From Gammaproteobacteria bacterium (lineage in GTDB: Bacteria; Pseudomonadota; Gammaproteobacteria; Pseudomonadales; Halieaceae), in NCBI GenBank assembly GCA_024644535.1, contig JAHEKX010000009.1, positions 20,214 to 84,213 on the forward strand: 64,000 bases of DNA, in the 5' to 3' direction. Shown here one piece after another: positions 25,323-35,511 of the stretch. A model generated the notes under the pieces. It did no database searches. It was not told the DNA's origin and worked only from the letters and a program-made list of their open reading frames with translations. The translations under genes and the position numbers were made by a program. Every line of letters starts with the position of its first letter. The first letter of the stretch is position 1.

Positions 25323-27798
25323 GGAAACCTCTAATCAATTGGTTGAGGGTCGAATCGATGGCTTGGCCAAAACCACCTAAGCCTTTTAGTACGACCTCGA
25401 TTTGTACTTGTTGTTCCTCGCGCCAGTCTATCTCAGTTTGGTAGTACAGGCCGTCTGGTACGTCTTGGTACTGGCTGTGAACAATCCGTACACGCCAACA
25501 GCAACTGTCATACTCTAAACCGAGTAGCGTTTCGAGATTGGCATTGTGCCGTGTGTCGACATTGCCCGCAAACAAAACTCGCCATTCTGGGCTTAAACGG
25601 TAAGCGCCGGACACATGCCATTGTTCGCGAGGTGCAATTAGGGTATCGACTTTCGAGTAACCGACAGAGAATAGGGTGTCTGCGCTTGGTTTCCAGCTAA
25701 TTTCGGCAAACTGGTTCAGTGCGGTGCCTGATTGGGCATCGGCAATCAGGTCCACGGACGCGCTGAAGCCCGAGTTCCACCGGGCCTCGGTATTAAAGCC
25801 AACCAACTCATCATAGCGATACGTGGTATGCGTATTAAACAGGGCTGCCGGTGGTGTGTCTAAGAAAGACAAATACGCCAGCCGTGAGTCTATAACCACA
25901 CTGTCGGTGATATGGTTTATTTCAATTGCTGCTGTCACTCGGTTTTCTTCAAGTAGGCGATCGTGGCCGATGATTAAGCTGGGCTTAAACCAAGCATCGC
26001 TATGCGCCGAGCGTACACGGGTGTCAAACAGCGGTGTGCTTAACGAGTCGTCGCTTTGGTTATTCACGTAGTAAATTGTTGGGTTCAGGGTTGTCCGCGA
26101 GTTCGATGTGCGGCGGTCGAAGTAAAGCCCTGCGTCTAGAATAAATCGATCGGCAGAGGCCGTGGATGTGTCCTCAATACCTGGAAGCGTGTTGTCGAGT
26201 TTGTAGCTGAGATCTTGAAAAGTGGCTTGGGCTTGGGCGTATGCACCTGTACCCTGCCAGTTAAGTGCTAGGCCTGCATTCGTATAGGTTCGCTCACCTT
26301 GTATGGCCTGGTCGTTGCTATGGCTAAAGTCGGTCCACTGTACGTTCAGTATGGGCTCAATGAGTCTATTTTGGCTGCGATAGCTGACTTCAAGTTGAGG
26401 AAGGCTTGCGTAGGTATCGTTTAAATCAAGCGCGGTTGATTGCAGTTTGCGCGCACTGAGTTGGGCTTCGAGATATTGGGCTTGGTAGCGCAGATAGCCT
26501 TCTTGGCTGAGCTGATCTTGGTAGCGGCTGTTAACGCGACCACTGTCGAGATCACGCAGGTAGTTGGGGTCGCTGATACGCGCAATCTGAACTTCCGACG
26601 ACCAGTTGTCGTTGTATTGCGCCTTTTGCGTCAAGTTAATGTGCCAGCGGTTCTCGCCCACTGCACCACCGGCAAAGCCCAGATCATCGTTATCGATATA
26701 GCCCAGTTCAAGTTCGACTTGCCCGGTGGAATTACCCAAGTAACGCCCAGCCAGTGTTTGGTGAAAACCACGGTCTTGCATAAACATTGGGGTGTATAGC
26801 AGGTCGTAATTCGGCGCCAGGTTTGCGTACAAGGGTACAGCGATCGTTGCGCCATTTTCGGAATCGTTGCTGATGCTGGGCCACAGCACTCCAGATTTGC
26901 GTTTATCGCCCACCGGAAAGCTCATATTAGGTAAAGAAAGTACGGTTGTGCCTTTGACTTTTAATTTGGCACCCTCTGCGCGACCAATACCCGCTTCTGC
27001 GTCTAGTTCGAGCTTGTCTGCATGCAGCTCCCAGCTAGGGGCGTCAGGTGCACAATAGCTAACGGCGCTATCGGTCAGCACCAAGCTTTGTGTACCTGTT
27101 TGCTCGAGCTTTTCTGCTCTGCCGTGCAAAAAGTCATTGTGAAGCACAAACTCTGCTTGGCTTAAGTTGGCGGTTTGGTCAGCTCGTGAAATCACGGCAG
27201 CTTGGCTTTGCAACAACACTCCAGGTTCGCGAATTAGTACGTGGCCCTGTAGCTCAAGCGATTCGCTCTCGGTCGTGATGATGACTTGATCGGCTTGAAT
27301 TCGTCGCGCACCTTGAGTGAGCAGAACATCCCCGGATAGCACCGAGCCTGTCGCGGTTGTTTCTGAGTTTTCGGCGCTGGCATTAATGTTATTGCTAGAG
27401 GTTTCGCTAGCGTCGAAATCGGGTTCGAAGTAGCGACCGCCGCAGCGGATACAGTCTTCGTTTTGTTGCGCAGCGGGGATACTTGCCAGCAGTTGCCAGT
27501 CTAAATGTTGAGTCACTGGTATTTGCTGCGATCCGCGGCGCTCTGCCTTTGAGTTGTTCCGCTTGCCCTTGGCTGGCTTTGAGCTAATGGCACCTTGCAC
27601 GAGTGTTGCATTAGGCGCTGCGCCGCAGTCCCACCCAGTTCCGCCGGTATTCGCCTCGCAGCGGTACAAAGAGGGCGCAGAATTTTTGTTGGGAAGTGCA
27701 TCGGCTTGGCTGCCACTGGCATAGAGTGCCAGCGCTGGCGCCAAAGCCATCCACAAAGCGTGAATTTTGTTTCTTCTGTTCGGAGTCGGAAGCGCCAT
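25306..27798 (-). CDS. lptD: LPS-assembly outer-membrane protein
   Basis: 830 residues from the ATG at 27798, which begins a plausible signal peptide (KIHALWMALAPALALYASGSQADA). The frame is open 44 residues further up, but that part does not look like a signal sequence. An N-terminal OstA/jellyroll domain (about 160-270, DVLLTQGARRIQADQVIITT) leads into a large barrel domain starting around LSLPNMSFPVGDKRKSGVLW. A pre-domain region with two Cys (RCEANTGGTGWDCG) recalls Pseudomonas LptD and may take part in the disulfide switching. With LptE it inserts LPS into the outer leaflet. Confidence 0.95.
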   Translation of the reverse strand: MALPTPNRRNKIHALWMALAPALALYASGSQADALPNKNSAPSLYRCEANTGGTGWDCGAAPNATLVQGAISSKPAKGKRNNSKAERRGSQQIPVTQHLDWQLLASIPAAQQNEDCIRCGGRYFEPDFDASETSSNNINASAENSETTATGSVLSGDVLLTQGARRIQADQVIITTESESLELQGHVLIREPGVLLQSQAAVISRADQTANLSQAEFVLHNDFLHGRAEKLEQTGTQSLVLTDSAVSYCAPDAPSWELHADKLELDAEAGIGRAEGAKLKVKGTTVLSLPNMSFPVGDKRKSGVLWPSISNDSENGATIAVPLYANLAPNYDLLYTPMFMQDRGFHQTLAGRYLGNSTGQVELELGYIDNDDLGFAGGAVGENRWHINLTQKAQYNDNWSSEVQIARISDPNYLRDLDSGRVNSRYQDQLSQEGYLRYQAQYLEAQLSARKLQSTALDLNDTYASLPQLEVSYRSQNRLIEPILNVQWTDFSHSNDQAIQGERTYTNAGLALNWQGTGAYAQAQATFQDLSYKLDNTLPGIEDTSTASADRFILDAGLYFDRRTSNSRTTLNPTIYYVNNQSDDSLSTPLFDTRVRSAHSDAWFKPSLIIGHDRLLEENRVTAAIEINHITDSVVIDSRLAYLSFLDTPPAALFNTHTTYRYDELVGFNTEARWNSGFSASVDLIADAQSGTALNQFAEISWKPSADTLFSVGYSKVDTLIAPREQWHVSGAYRLSPEWRVLFAGNVDTRHNANLETLLGLEYDSCCWRVRIVHSQYQDVPDGLYYQTEIDWREEQQVQIEVVLKGLGGFGQAIDSTLNQLIRGFHEATR

Positions 27799-27882
27799 GG
27801 TTACCAGTGGGTCTGTTAATGCTAAAGTGCGCATGATAAAACATGCGGCTAGGCTTGTCCGACTTAAATTTAGTGAGAATCT

Positions 27883-28908
27883 GTGCGGAAACCAAATCCT
27901 GAAGCGCAATTGGCGTGGATAACAACTCAACTGGGGCTAAATGCTCCCGAACTGCAACTTGACGCCTTGGACGGTGACGCCAGTTTGCGGCGATATTATC
28001 GAGTGCACCAGAGCGGCCATTCGGTCATTTTTGCTGACGCGAGCGCCGAGCCCGAGGTGACCCAAACTTTTATCCATTGTGCTTCGATTTTTGCGGATGC
28101 AGGAGCCAGAGTGCCGCAACTGTTAGCTTGGGATAACGCCTTAGGTTATTCGTTACAAGAGGATGTAGGGGATCGTCAGCTGCTCCCGCTGTTGAGCCAA
28201 GGAAGTGTTAATGGGTATTATGAACAAGCCATGCATATGTTGTCGCGAGTGGCGCGAGCGGATGTCCGTGCCATAAGCTTGCCAGCTTATGATGCCAAGC
28301 GTTTACAGTCTGAGCTTGATGTGTGTAATGAGTGGTTTGTGCAGGGGCTTCTTGGAATGTCGCTTTCGCAGGAATTTAATCAAGCGAAGCATGCTTTAGA
28401 TAAGACCTTGGTTGCCTCTGCGGTGGCTCAAGCCCAAGTGTTAGTGCATCGAGACTTTCACTCTCGCAACTTGATGGTAACGAATACCGAATTAGTCGCT
28501 ATCGATTTTCAGGATGCCGTTATTGGCCCGGTGACATACGACTTGGTGTCCCTGCTAAAAGATTGCTATTGCGCTTGGTCTCGGCCCCAGGTACAGGCGT
28601 GGGTTGGGGCTTACTACGAAGCCTTAGATGAACACTTAACGCCTGCTACATATAAGGAGTTTTTGCGCGATTTCGATTTAATGGGCTTGCAGCGGCACAT
28701 TAAAGTTTTGGGTGTTTTTGCGCGCTTGTATTTGCGCGACGGCAAGCCGGGTTATTTGCCAGATCTTCCCAGGGTCATTGCCTACGTAGAGGAGGCTTTG
28801 GCGCTTTATTGCGAATCTGAACCCAGCGTTGCCGGGTTTCGTGGACTGTGGGCCGAACAGATTCGCCCTGTCTTTGAGCAGTGTGACTGGTACAAAGCAT
28901 GCGAGTAA
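27883..28908 (+). CDS. amgK: N-acetylmuramate/N-acetylglucosamine anomeric kinase
   Basis: 341 residues from a GTG start. An aminoglycoside-phosphotransferase/choline-kinase-like fold with LDGDASLRRYYRV (nucleotide loop), the catalytic VLVHRDFHSRNLMV and metal-binding AIDFQDAVIGPVTYDL. In Pseudomonas, AmgK phosphorylates MurNAc and GlcNAc at the anomeric carbon, feeding MurU. The specific call rests on the overlap with murU (10 bp), the characteristic partner. It is divergent from lptD across an 84-bp gap, as in Pseudomonas-like genomes. Confidence 0.92.
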   Translation: MRKPNPEAQLAWITTQLGLNAPELQLDALDGDASLRRYYRVHQSGHSVIFADASAEPEVTQTFIHCASIFADAGARVPQLLAWDNALGYSLQEDVGDRQLLPLLSQGSVNGYYEQAMHMLSRVARADVRAISLPAYDAKRLQSELDVCNEWFVQGLLGMSLSQEFNQAKHALDKTLVASAVAQAQVLVHRDFHSRNLMVTNTELVAIDFQDAVIGPVTYDLVSLLKDCYCAWSRPQVQAWVGAYYEALDEHLTPATYKEFLRDFDLMGLQRHIKVLGVFARLYLRDGKPGYLPDLPRVIAYVEEALALYCESEPSVAGFRGLWAEQIRPVFEQCDWYKACE

Positions 28909-29579
28909 TGTTGCTGGCCGCCGGTCGTGGCGAGCGTATGGGTGTTCTGACCGAGACCTGCCCAAAACCTCTGTTACCCGTAAACGGCGCGCCGCTGATC
29001 GAACACCAATTGCGCAAGCTGCAGAATATAGGTTTTCGGGAAGTCGTGATCAACACCTCATATTTGGGCGAGCAGATTCAAGCCTTCTGTGGTTCGGGTG
29101 CTCAGTTTGGCGTGGATATTGCCTACTCGCACGAGCCCGAACGTTTGGAGACCGCAGGCGGCATCGTCAAAGCCTTGCCCTTACTGGGCGATAAGCCCTT
29201 TTGGGTGGTTAACGCCGACGTGTGGTGTGATTATCAGCCTTTTCCCTGGGTACGTTTGCCGCGGGGTGCAATGGCCTCGTTAATTATGGTTGATAATCCC
29301 GAACACAACCCCTTGGGCGACTTTGGCTTTCGGCCTAATGGCACCCTTGCGCTGCGTGACGCGGTTCAAACTCAAGCGTTCACCTACTCTGGGATGGGTG
29401 TGTATCACCCCGATCTATTCAAAGGCCATATGCCCGAGCCACTCCCGCTCCGACCTGTTTTAGAGCAAGGCATTGCCAGCGGCGTAATTTTTGGCGAGCG
29501 TTTTAGAGGTTCTTGGCTGGACGTGGGAACTCCCGATCGTTTAGCGGAGTTAGAGAAAAGGTTCGCGGCGGCCCGCTAA
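28899..29579 (+). CDS. murU: MurNAc-1-phosphate uridylyltransferase
   Basis: 226 residues. A sugar nucleotidyltransferase with [12 protein letters not shown] and [19 protein letters not shown], the phosphate and Lys motifs, then NADVWCDY holding the metal-binding Asp, and [15 protein letters not shown] at the end. It converts MurNAc-1-P to UDP-MurNAc, bypassing MurA/MurB and thereby conferring intrinsic fosfomycin tolerance in Pseudomonas. The gene begins inside the end of amgK, consistent with coupled expression. Generic glucose-1-phosphate nucleotidyltransferase annotation is the alternative, but context favours MurU. Confidence 0.93.
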   Translation: MRVMLLAAGRGERMGVLTETCPKPLLPVNGAPLIEHQLRKLQNIGFREVVINTSYLGEQIQAFCGSGAQFGVDIAYSHEPERLETAGGIVKALPLLGDKPFWVVNADVWCDYQPFPWVRLPRGAMASLIMVDNPEHNPLGDFGFRPNGTLALRDAVQTQAFTYSGMGVYHPDLFKGHMPEPLPLRPVLEQGIASGVIFGERFRGSWLDVGTPDRLAELEKRFAAAR

Positions 29580-29619
29580 AACGTTAAACTATACGTTTTG
29601 CGATATAGAGAAACTTGCC

Positions 29620-30288
29620 GTGACGGATTATTTGATTGCCCCTTCGATTTTATCGGCCGATTTTGCTCGCTTGGGCGAGGAGGTTGATGCCGTGCTGGCC
29701 GCTGGTGCCGATGTGGTGCATTTTGACGTAATGGACAACCACTACGTGCCCAACTTAACGATTGGGCCGATGGTGTGTAAAGCGCTGCGTAACTATGGTG
29801 TTACGGCGCCCATTGATGTGCATTTGATGGTGTCGCCAGTGGATGCATTGGTTGCTCAATTTGCTGAAGCAGGTGCCAGCTATATTACTTTTCACCCCGA
29901 CGCATCGACGCATGTCGATCGGTCTTTAAGCGCTATCCGGGCGGCGGGTTGCAAAGCCGGTTTGGTATTAAACCCGCATGTTAGCCCCGATTGCCTAAAA
30001 TACGTGATGGACAAGCTTGACGTGGTGCTGCTGATGTCGGTAAACCCAGGCTTTGGCGGTCAAAAATTTATTCCAGCGACCTTGGATAAATGTGCCGAAG
30101 TGCGTCGCTTGATTGATGAATCAGGCTACGATATCCGGCTGGAGATTGACGGTGGCGTGACGGCGGACAACATCGCAGATATAGCGCGTTCTGGCGCAGA
30201 TATGTTTGTGGCGGGTTCGGCAATTTTTAACAAACCCGACTACGCCCAAGCGATTGCAGCAATGCGAGCCGAGTTAGCGAGCGTTTAA
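29620..30288 (+). CDS. rpe: Ribulose-phosphate 3-epimerase
   Basis: 222 residues from a GTG start. A TIM-barrel enzyme interconverting ribulose-5-P and xylulose-5-P. It has [35 protein letters not shown] with metal-binding residues, [19 protein letters not shown] and the phosphate loop around GGVTADNI. It follows murU by 40 bp and ends 5 bp before trpE. In Pseudomonas a phosphoglycolate phosphatase gene (gph) lies between rpe and trpE; it is absent here. Confidence 0.97.
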   Translation: MTDYLIAPSILSADFARLGEEVDAVLAAGADVVHFDVMDNHYVPNLTIGPMVCKALRNYGVTAPIDVHLMVSPVDALVAQFAEAGASYITFHPDASTHVDRSLSAIRAAGCKAGLVLNPHVSPDCLKYVMDKLDVVLLMSVNPGFGGQKFIPATLDKCAEVRRLIDESGYDIRLEIDGGVTADNIADIARSGADMFVAGSAIFNKPDYAQAIAAMRAELASV

Positions 30289-30293
30289 TTCTT

Positions 30294-31784
30294 ATGTTAA
30301 AACCGATTCCCCAAGCAGAATTCGAACGGCTTAAAGCTATGGGCTTCAAGCGTATTCCGGTAGCAGCCACTTTTTTGGCAGACATGGAAACGCCTTTAAC
30401 AGCCTACCTAAAATTGGCGCAGGGTGCGTATTCCTACTTGTTTGAATCGGTTCAAGGTGGCGAAAAATGGGGTCGATATTCGATTATTGGCTTACCCTGC
30501 GCGCACCGGTTGGTAGCGCGTGGTCAGTCGATGCAAGAAGTTCGCGGCGACCATCTGTTGCGCGAATGGGAATCCCAAGATCCCTTGGCCGAAGTTGATG
30601 CGTTTCGAGAGCAATTCACATCAGCACCAATCGAGGGTTTGCCCGTATTCCACGGCGGTTTGGTAGGTTATTTTGGGTACGATACCGTGCGGTTTGTCGA
30701 GCAGCGCTTGGCGGCCTCGGTGCCGAACGACGACATTCACAATCCTGATATTTTGTTGATGGTGTCAGAGGAAGTCTTGGTCTTTGACAATTTGGCCGGT
30801 ACGTTGACCTTAATTGTCAACGTCGATGTCGATCAAGAAAATGCCTACGAATCGGCTATTCAGCGTTTGCGTGCGCTTGAAGCCGCACTGCCGCAGCCGC
30901 TAGAGCCGCTTCCGCCAATTCGTTTGGAACCCGAGAATGCCGACGTAATTGAGCAGTGTGCGGAGTTTAGTTTTAGCCAAGATCGGTTTGAGGCCGCTGT
31001 TGATCGCGTTAAAGAATACGTGTTGGCGGGCGATGTGATGCAAGTGGTGCCCTCACAGCGAATGAGCCTGCCCTTTTCCGAGCCGCCCATTAATTTATAT
31101 CGTGCGCTGCGGAATCTAAACCCCTCGCCTTATATGTATTATCTGGATCTGGGAGATTTCTACATTGTGGGTTCGTCACCTGAGATTTTGGCACGGGTAC
31201 AAGACCAAGAGGTTACCGTAAAACCGATGGCAGGAACCCGTCGTCGAGGCAGAACCGAGGCCGAAGACTTGGCCATGGAGCAAGAGCTTAAAAACGATCC
31301 GAAAGAAATTGCCGAGCACTTAATGTTGATTGATTTGGGTCGCAACGATGTGGGTCGTATTGCTGAGACTGGCTCAGTCGTGTTGCAAGACAACATGATT
31401 ATCGAACGCTATAGCCACGTGATGCATATTATTTCGAGTGTCACAGGGCGGTTAAAGTCGGGCTTAAGTCCCATGGACGTTCTGCGCTCCACGCTGCCTG
31501 CAGGCACTTTATCGGGTGCGCCAAAGGTTCGTGCAATGGAGATTATTGATGAACTCGAGCCCGTTAAACGCGGCGTATACGGCGGTGCAGTGGGCTACAT
31601 TTCGTGGTCGGGTGATATGGATACCGCCATCGCCATTCGTACCGCAGTCATTAAAAACCAGACTCTGTATATTCAGGCCGGCGCAGGTATTGTGGCCGAT
31701 TCTGTTCCTGCATTGGAATGGAAAGAGACTCTGAACAAGGCCCGTGCGATGTTACGTGCTGCAGCGATGGTTAAGGTAACGTAG
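30294..31784 (+). CDS. trpE: Anthranilate synthase component I
   Basis: 496 residues. It makes anthranilate from chorismate using ammonia delivered by TrpG. The N-terminal part has the regulatory region with [17 protein letters not shown], resembling the tryptophan-binding segment. The C-terminal chorismate-binding domain contains [37 protein letters not shown] and [15 protein letters not shown]. It starts 5 bp after rpe. A 132-bp gap separates it from trpG, longer than elsewhere in this cluster. Confidence 0.98.
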   Translation: MLKPIPQAEFERLKAMGFKRIPVAATFLADMETPLTAYLKLAQGAYSYLFESVQGGEKWGRYSIIGLPCAHRLVARGQSMQEVRGDHLLREWESQDPLAEVDAFREQFTSAPIEGLPVFHGGLVGYFGYDTVRFVEQRLAASVPNDDIHNPDILLMVSEEVLVFDNLAGTLTLIVNVDVDQENAYESAIQRLRALEAALPQPLEPLPPIRLEPENADVIEQCAEFSFSQDRFEAAVDRVKEYVLAGDVMQVVPSQRMSLPFSEPPINLYRALRNLNPSPYMYYLDLGDFYIVGSSPEILARVQDQEVTVKPMAGTRRRGRTEAEDLAMEQELKNDPKEIAEHLMLIDLGRNDVGRIAETGSVVLQDNMIIERYSHVMHIISSVTGRLKSGLSPMDVLRSTLPAGTLSGAPKVRAMEIIDELEPVKRGVYGGAVGYISWSGDMDTAIAIRTAVIKNQTLYIQAGAGIVADSVPALEWKETLNKARAMLRAAAMVKVT

Positions 31785-31916
31785 TTGGGATAAGCGTGCT
31801 GTCTTCGTGGGTTTAAACAGTTAAAGTGCTATTATTGGACCGCTGTCAGATACGTGCACTGGGCAATAGCGCTAACGTTTTGGCGAATTTGAGTATCGGT
31901 AAGGAACCCGTTTTAA

Positions 31917-32507
31917 ATGCTTTTAATGATCGATAATTACGACTCCTTCACCTTTAACGTGGTGCAGTATCTCGCCGAGCTTGGCGCAGACGTACACGTC
32001 GTTCGAAATGACGAAATCAGTGTCGCAGACATTGAGGAGCTGAAGCCGGAGCGCATTGTCATTTCGCCCGGCCCTTGCACACCAAATGAGGCCGGAATTT
32101 CGCTGGACGTCATCCGTACTTACGCGGGACGCCTACCGATTTTGGGGATATGTTTAGGGCACCAAAGCATTGGTCAAGCGTTTGGTGGAAAAGTCGTTCG
32201 GGCTCGCGCAGTAATGCATGGCAAGACCTCGCCAATTTGCCACACCAATAAAGGTGTCTTTAAAGATATACCCTCGCCTTATACCGCAACGCGTTATCAC
32301 AGCTTAGTCGTCGAAAAAGGCTCGTTGCCCGACAGCTTGGAAATTACCGCCTGGACCCAAACGCCCGAGGGTCATGTCGACGAAATTATGGGGCTGCGGC
32401 ACAAAGTCTACGATATCCAGGGCGTTCAATTTCACCCCGAATCGATCTTAACCGAGCACGGTCACGCCTTGCTCAACAACTTTCTGCTAGGGAAGGACGC
32501 TCCATGA
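31917..32507 (+). CDS. trpG: Anthranilate synthase glutamine amidotransferase component
   Basis: 196 residues. A class I glutaminase: the nucleophile Cys sits in [15 protein letters not shown] and the His-Glu pair in QFHPESI. The start [19 protein letters not shown] is typical of the Pseudomonas protein, and an AAGGAA ribosome site precedes it. It supplies ammonia to TrpE, and may double as PabA in folate synthesis as in other species (known of the family, not shown here). It overlaps trpD by 4 bp. Confidence 0.97.
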   Translation: MLLMIDNYDSFTFNVVQYLAELGADVHVVRNDEISVADIEELKPERIVISPGPCTPNEAGISLDVIRTYAGRLPILGICLGHQSIGQAFGGKVVRARAVMHGKTSPICHTNKGVFKDIPSPYTATRYHSLVVEKGSLPDSLEITAWTQTPEGHVDEIMGLRHKVYDIQGVQFHPESILTEHGHALLNNFLLGKDAP

Positions 32508-33550
32508 ATATTCAGGTAGCTCTTAAACGGCTGGTGGCAGGCGAAGATCTTGCCTACAGCGAGATGCGCGCGGTCATGGCTCAGGTTATGTCGGGCGACG
32601 CCACGGATGCACAAATTGGCGCCCTGCTGATGGGTTTGCGTATTAAAGGTGAAACCATCGATGAAGTCAGCGCTGCCGCTCAGGTGATGCGCGATTTAGT
32701 GTCTCCTGTTACGCCTAACAGCTCACCATTAGTCGATTTGGCCGGCACCGGGGGCGATGGTGCAAATTTATTCAATGTATCAACGGCGGCGAGCATTGTG
32801 GCGGCCGCGGCTGGTGCTCATGTAGCAAAGCATGGCAATCGTTCGGTTTCGAGTTCGAGCGGTAGCTCGGATGTGTTGAGTGAGCTGGGAATGCCGCTCG
32901 ATTTAGATTCTGAGCAAGTCGCGCGAGCCATAGACGCAGTGGGTTTGGGCTTTTTGTTCGCTCCCGCTCACCACAGCGCCATGCGTTACGCGGTGGGTCC
33001 TCGCCGCGACATGGCCATGCGAACTATTTTTAACGTGCTGGGCCCGTTAACCAACCCCGCTTTTGCCACACGCCAAGTACTGGGTGTGTTCGAGCCCGCT
33101 CTGTGTGATTTTATGGCGCAAGTGCTACAGCGCTTGGGCAGTGAGCACGTTCTGGTGGTGCATGGTCACGGTGGTGTTGACGAGCTGAGCTTAACTGGAC
33201 CCTCGCAAGTGGCTGAATTAAAAGACGGCGTTGTCACCAATTTTACTGTCACCCCGGAAGACATGGGTCAAATCACGGGTGCTATCGACGATTTGGTGGT
33301 GCACAGTGCTGTTGAATCTGCTGCCTTAATTCGGAGCGCCTTGGCTAACGAGTCAGGTGATCGCTTTGATCGAGCTCGCGCAATTATTGCCATGAATGCC
33401 GGTGCTGCGCTGTATGTCAGCGGCTGTGCCCCGACGCTGGCCAAGGGTGTGGCTTTAGCTGATGACGTTATCGCCACAGGACAAGCGAAAGAAAAGCTGG
33501 CGACATTTATTCAGTTAACGCAAACCATGCAGGCGGCTGCAGAAGAATGA
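32504..33550 (+). CDS. trpD: Anthranilate phosphoribosyltransferase
   Basis: 348 residues. Attaches anthranilate to PRPP. The PRPP-binding [20 protein letters not shown], the following [21 protein letters not shown], and ALYVSG near the end are diagnostic. Overlaps trpG (ATGA) and trpC by 4 bp each, so trpGDC is one translationally coupled unit. Confidence 0.98.
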   Translation: MNIQVALKRLVAGEDLAYSEMRAVMAQVMSGDATDAQIGALLMGLRIKGETIDEVSAAAQVMRDLVSPVTPNSSPLVDLAGTGGDGANLFNVSTAASIVAAAAGAHVAKHGNRSVSSSSGSSDVLSELGMPLDLDSEQVARAIDAVGLGFLFAPAHHSAMRYAVGPRRDMAMRTIFNVLGPLTNPAFATRQVLGVFEPALCDFMAQVLQRLGSEHVLVVHGHGGVDELSLTGPSQVAELKDGVVTNFTVTPEDMGQITGAIDDLVVHSAVESAALIRSALANESGDRFDRARAIIAMNAGAALYVSGCAPTLAKGVALADDVIATGQAKEKLATFIQLTQTMQAAAEE

Positions 33551-34341
33551 GTACTCCGACGATTTTAAGAACGATTGTCGCGCGCAAGTACGAAGAAGTT
33601 GCGGATCGCAAAAAGCAATTGACACTGACCGATCTGGAGCAGATGCAGCTAGAACAAAGCGCTGTGCGTGATTTTTCTGGTGTTTTGGTAGAGCGTTGCG
33701 CTAACAGCACGCCCGCTATTATTGCTGAAGTGAAAAAGGCTTCGCCAAGCAAAGGTGTTATCCGTGCTGATTTTAGACCAGGTGCTATCGCTGAAAGTTA
33801 TGCCAAAGCGGGTGCTGCTTGCTTGTCAGTCCTGACTGATATCGATTTTTTCCAAGGGAGCGACGCGTATTTAAAAGAAGCCCGTTCGGCATGTGAGTTG
33901 CCGGTCCTTCGCAAGGATTTTACGGTGGACGAATACCAAATAGCTGAGGCTCGTGCGATTGGCGCCGATGCGATCTTGTTAATTGCTGCGGTGCTAGACG
34001 ATGTGCAACTCGCCGATTTGTATGCAGCCGCCATGCATTACGGTCTTCATGCCTTAATTGAAGTGCATGATGCGCGTGAATTAGAGCGTTCGTTGCGTTT
34101 AGGCGCGCCACTATTAGGTATTAATAACCGCGATTTGCACACCTTTAATACGGACCTCAATACGACGATTTCTTTACTGCCAGAGATCCCCGAGGGCGTT
34201 ACTGTGATCACTGAGAGTGGCATTCATACCCAAGACGATGTGGCATTGATGCGGTCTAATCATGTCAATGGGTTCTTGATTGGCGAAGCCTTCATGAAGC
34301 ATGCCGATCCCGGTGAGGCGTTACAGGCGCTCTTTGCTTAA
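33547..34341 (+). CDS. trpC: Indole-3-glycerol-phosphate synthase
   Basis: 264 residues. A TIM barrel closing the indole ring of CdRP with decarboxylation. Motifs: IIAEVKKASPSKGVIRADF with the catalytic Lys, SVLTDIDFFQGS, LRKDFTVDEYQIAEARAIGADAILL, INNRDLHTF and TESGI. It is monofunctional (no fused TrpF). It overlaps trpD by 4 bp, and its TAA shares four bases with the stop of the convergent crp/vfr gene. Confidence 0.98.
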   Translation: MSTPTILRTIVARKYEEVADRKKQLTLTDLEQMQLEQSAVRDFSGVLVERCANSTPAIIAEVKKASPSKGVIRADFRPGAIAESYAKAGAACLSVLTDIDFFQGSDAYLKEARSACELPVLRKDFTVDEYQIAEARAIGADAILLIAAVLDDVQLADLYAAAMHYGLHALIEVHDARELERSLRLGAPLLGINNRDLHTFNTDLNTTISLLPEIPEGVTVITESGIHTQDDVALMRSNHVNGFLIGEAFMKHADPGEALQALFA

Positions 34342-34976
34342 TCTCTAGTTCGAACCAGAAGAGTCTGGCCGGTAATGACGACTAGGCCGTCGTCTTCTAG
34401 AGATTTTAGTACTCGGCCTGCCATTTCTCGGCTGCAACCGACCAGATTGCCCAATTCTTGCCGTGTAATGCGTATAAGGCGCCCTTCGGGGTGCTCCTGC
34501 GCCTCGGGCTGTCGCGTTAGATCTAGTAGCGCGTGAGCAATGCGGCCAGCGACATCTACAAAGGTTAGGTCGCGCAGTTTGCGTGTGGTTTGCACCAAGC
34601 GTGAAGCCACCTGAGAGGCTATGGCAAACACGATGTCGGGATACTTGTCTTTGATGCTGTTGAGTTTGTTGTAAGAAATAGAGGCAATATAGCAGTCGGT
34701 TTTTGCCACGATTTTCGCGCTGCGATGAATGGCTTCGGTACTAAAAAAACCCAATTCGCCAACGAATTCGCCTTCGCTTAAATACGCGACTACCATTAAC
34801 TGTTTGGGGTCAGTTTCTTCTTCAACTTGAACAGAGACGGTGCCCTCTAAAATCAGATACAATCTGTCCGACTCAGTGCCTTCGGCAATGATGGTGGTTT
34901 TGGTTTCATAGTGCTGTGTTTCGCATTCGCGAACAAAGGCTTTATAGAAACTTAGATCGTGTTGACGCTCGAGCAC
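34338..34976 (-). CDS. vfr: CRP/Vfr-type cyclic-nucleotide-responsive regulator
   Basis: 212 residues from a GTG start. An N-terminal cNMP-binding jellyroll carries GELGFF and the Arg-Ser pair (HRSAK) that contact cyclic nucleotide in CRP. The dimer helix has Thr-Thr (RLVQTTRKL), as in Pseudomonas Vfr where E. coli has Thr-Ser. The C-terminal helix-turn-helix NLVGCSREMAGRVLKSLE keeps the Arg, Glu and Arg that read TGTGA half-sites. It is a global activator, probably cAMP-dependent. The arrangement beside trpGDC and divergent to an OsmC gene matches Pseudomonas. Confidence 0.93.
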   Translation of the reverse strand: MLERQHDLSFYKAFVRECETQHYETKTTIIAEGTESDRLYLILEGTVSVQVEEETDPKQLMVVAYLSEGEFVGELGFFSTEAIHRSAKIVAKTDCYIASISYNKLNSIKDKYPDIVFAIASQVASRLVQTTRKLRDLTFVDVAGRIAHALLDLTRQPEAQEHPEGRLIRITRQELGNLVGCSREMAGRVLKSLEDDGLVVITGQTLLVRTRD

Positions 34977-35021
34977 GTGGGCGTTCCATACTGAAAACAG
35001 AGTGACAGTTTAGCGTTTATC

Positions 35022-35049
35022 TTGGCAAAGTAAATAAAGATGCTATAAG
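35022..35049 (+). promoter_or_regulatory. Promoter of the osmC-family gene
   Basis: TTGGCA (35022-35027), a 16-base spacer and TATAAG (35044-35049) read toward the OsmC gene. Each box matches 5 of 6 consensus positions. The expected start near 35056 leaves a short leader before the TTG start codon. Confidence 0.65.
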
Positions 35050-35082
35050 TCAGTTTTTGACGTGACCTAAGAGGAGCGAATT

Positions 35083-35511
35083 TTGGAAGCGCGCGTAAAA
35101 TGGACCGGTGGTAAGCAGTTCTTGGGTGAAAGTGGCAGTGGTCATTCGGTTGTCATGGACGGCCCCGAAAGCTTGGGTGGCCATAATTCGGGCATTCGGC
35201 CTATGGAAATGCTGTTGATCGGCGCTGGCGGTTGCGCTAGCTTTGATGTGATTAGCATGCTTGAAAAAGGGCGCCAAAATGTTGTCGGCTGTGAGGTGCA
35301 GTTGCAGGCCGAGCGAGCTGACGCCGTGCCCGCTGTATTTACCAGAATTAATATGCACTTTGTGGTTACGGGCGTGAAACTCAAAGAGTCACAAGTTGAG
35401 CGCGCGGTTGCTTTGTCGGCTGAAAAATACTGCTCTGCGTCTATTATGCTGGCTGCCGCCGGTGTCGAGGTGACGCATACCTTTGAAGCAAAGGAGTTTG
35501 GCCAGGATTAA
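35083..35511 (+). CDS. OsmC/Ohr-family protein (YhfA-like)
   Basis: 142 residues starting at TTG 35083, preceded at the right distance by GAGGAG (35071-35076); no ATG gives the conserved N-terminus. OsmC fold: RPMEMLLIGAGGCASFDVISML holds the first reactive-Cys region, and a second Cys lies in EKYCSASIML, the pair used for peroxide reduction in this family. The sequence resembles the E. coli YhfA branch, which sits beside crp there too, more than classical OsmC or Ohr. The physiological substrate of that branch is unclear. Confidence 0.9.
   Translation: MEARVKWTGGKQFLGESGSGHSVVMDGPESLGGHNSGIRPMEMLLIGAGGCASFDVISMLEKGRQNVVGCEVQLQAERADAVPAVFTRINMHFVVTGVKLKESQVERAVALSAEKYCSASIMLAAAGVEVTHTFEAKEFGQD

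Noticed and set aside
27799..27930. 44-residue N-terminal extension of lptD
   Set aside because: It does not form a signal peptide and reaches into the divergent amgK gene; the ATG at 27798 starts a good signal peptide.
31796..31813. Six-codon leader peptide with one Trp codon (GTG CTG TCT TCG TGG GTT TAA) before trpG, as an attenuator
   Set aside because: Only one Trp codon, no convincing ribosome site and no terminator/antiterminator stem pair downstream.
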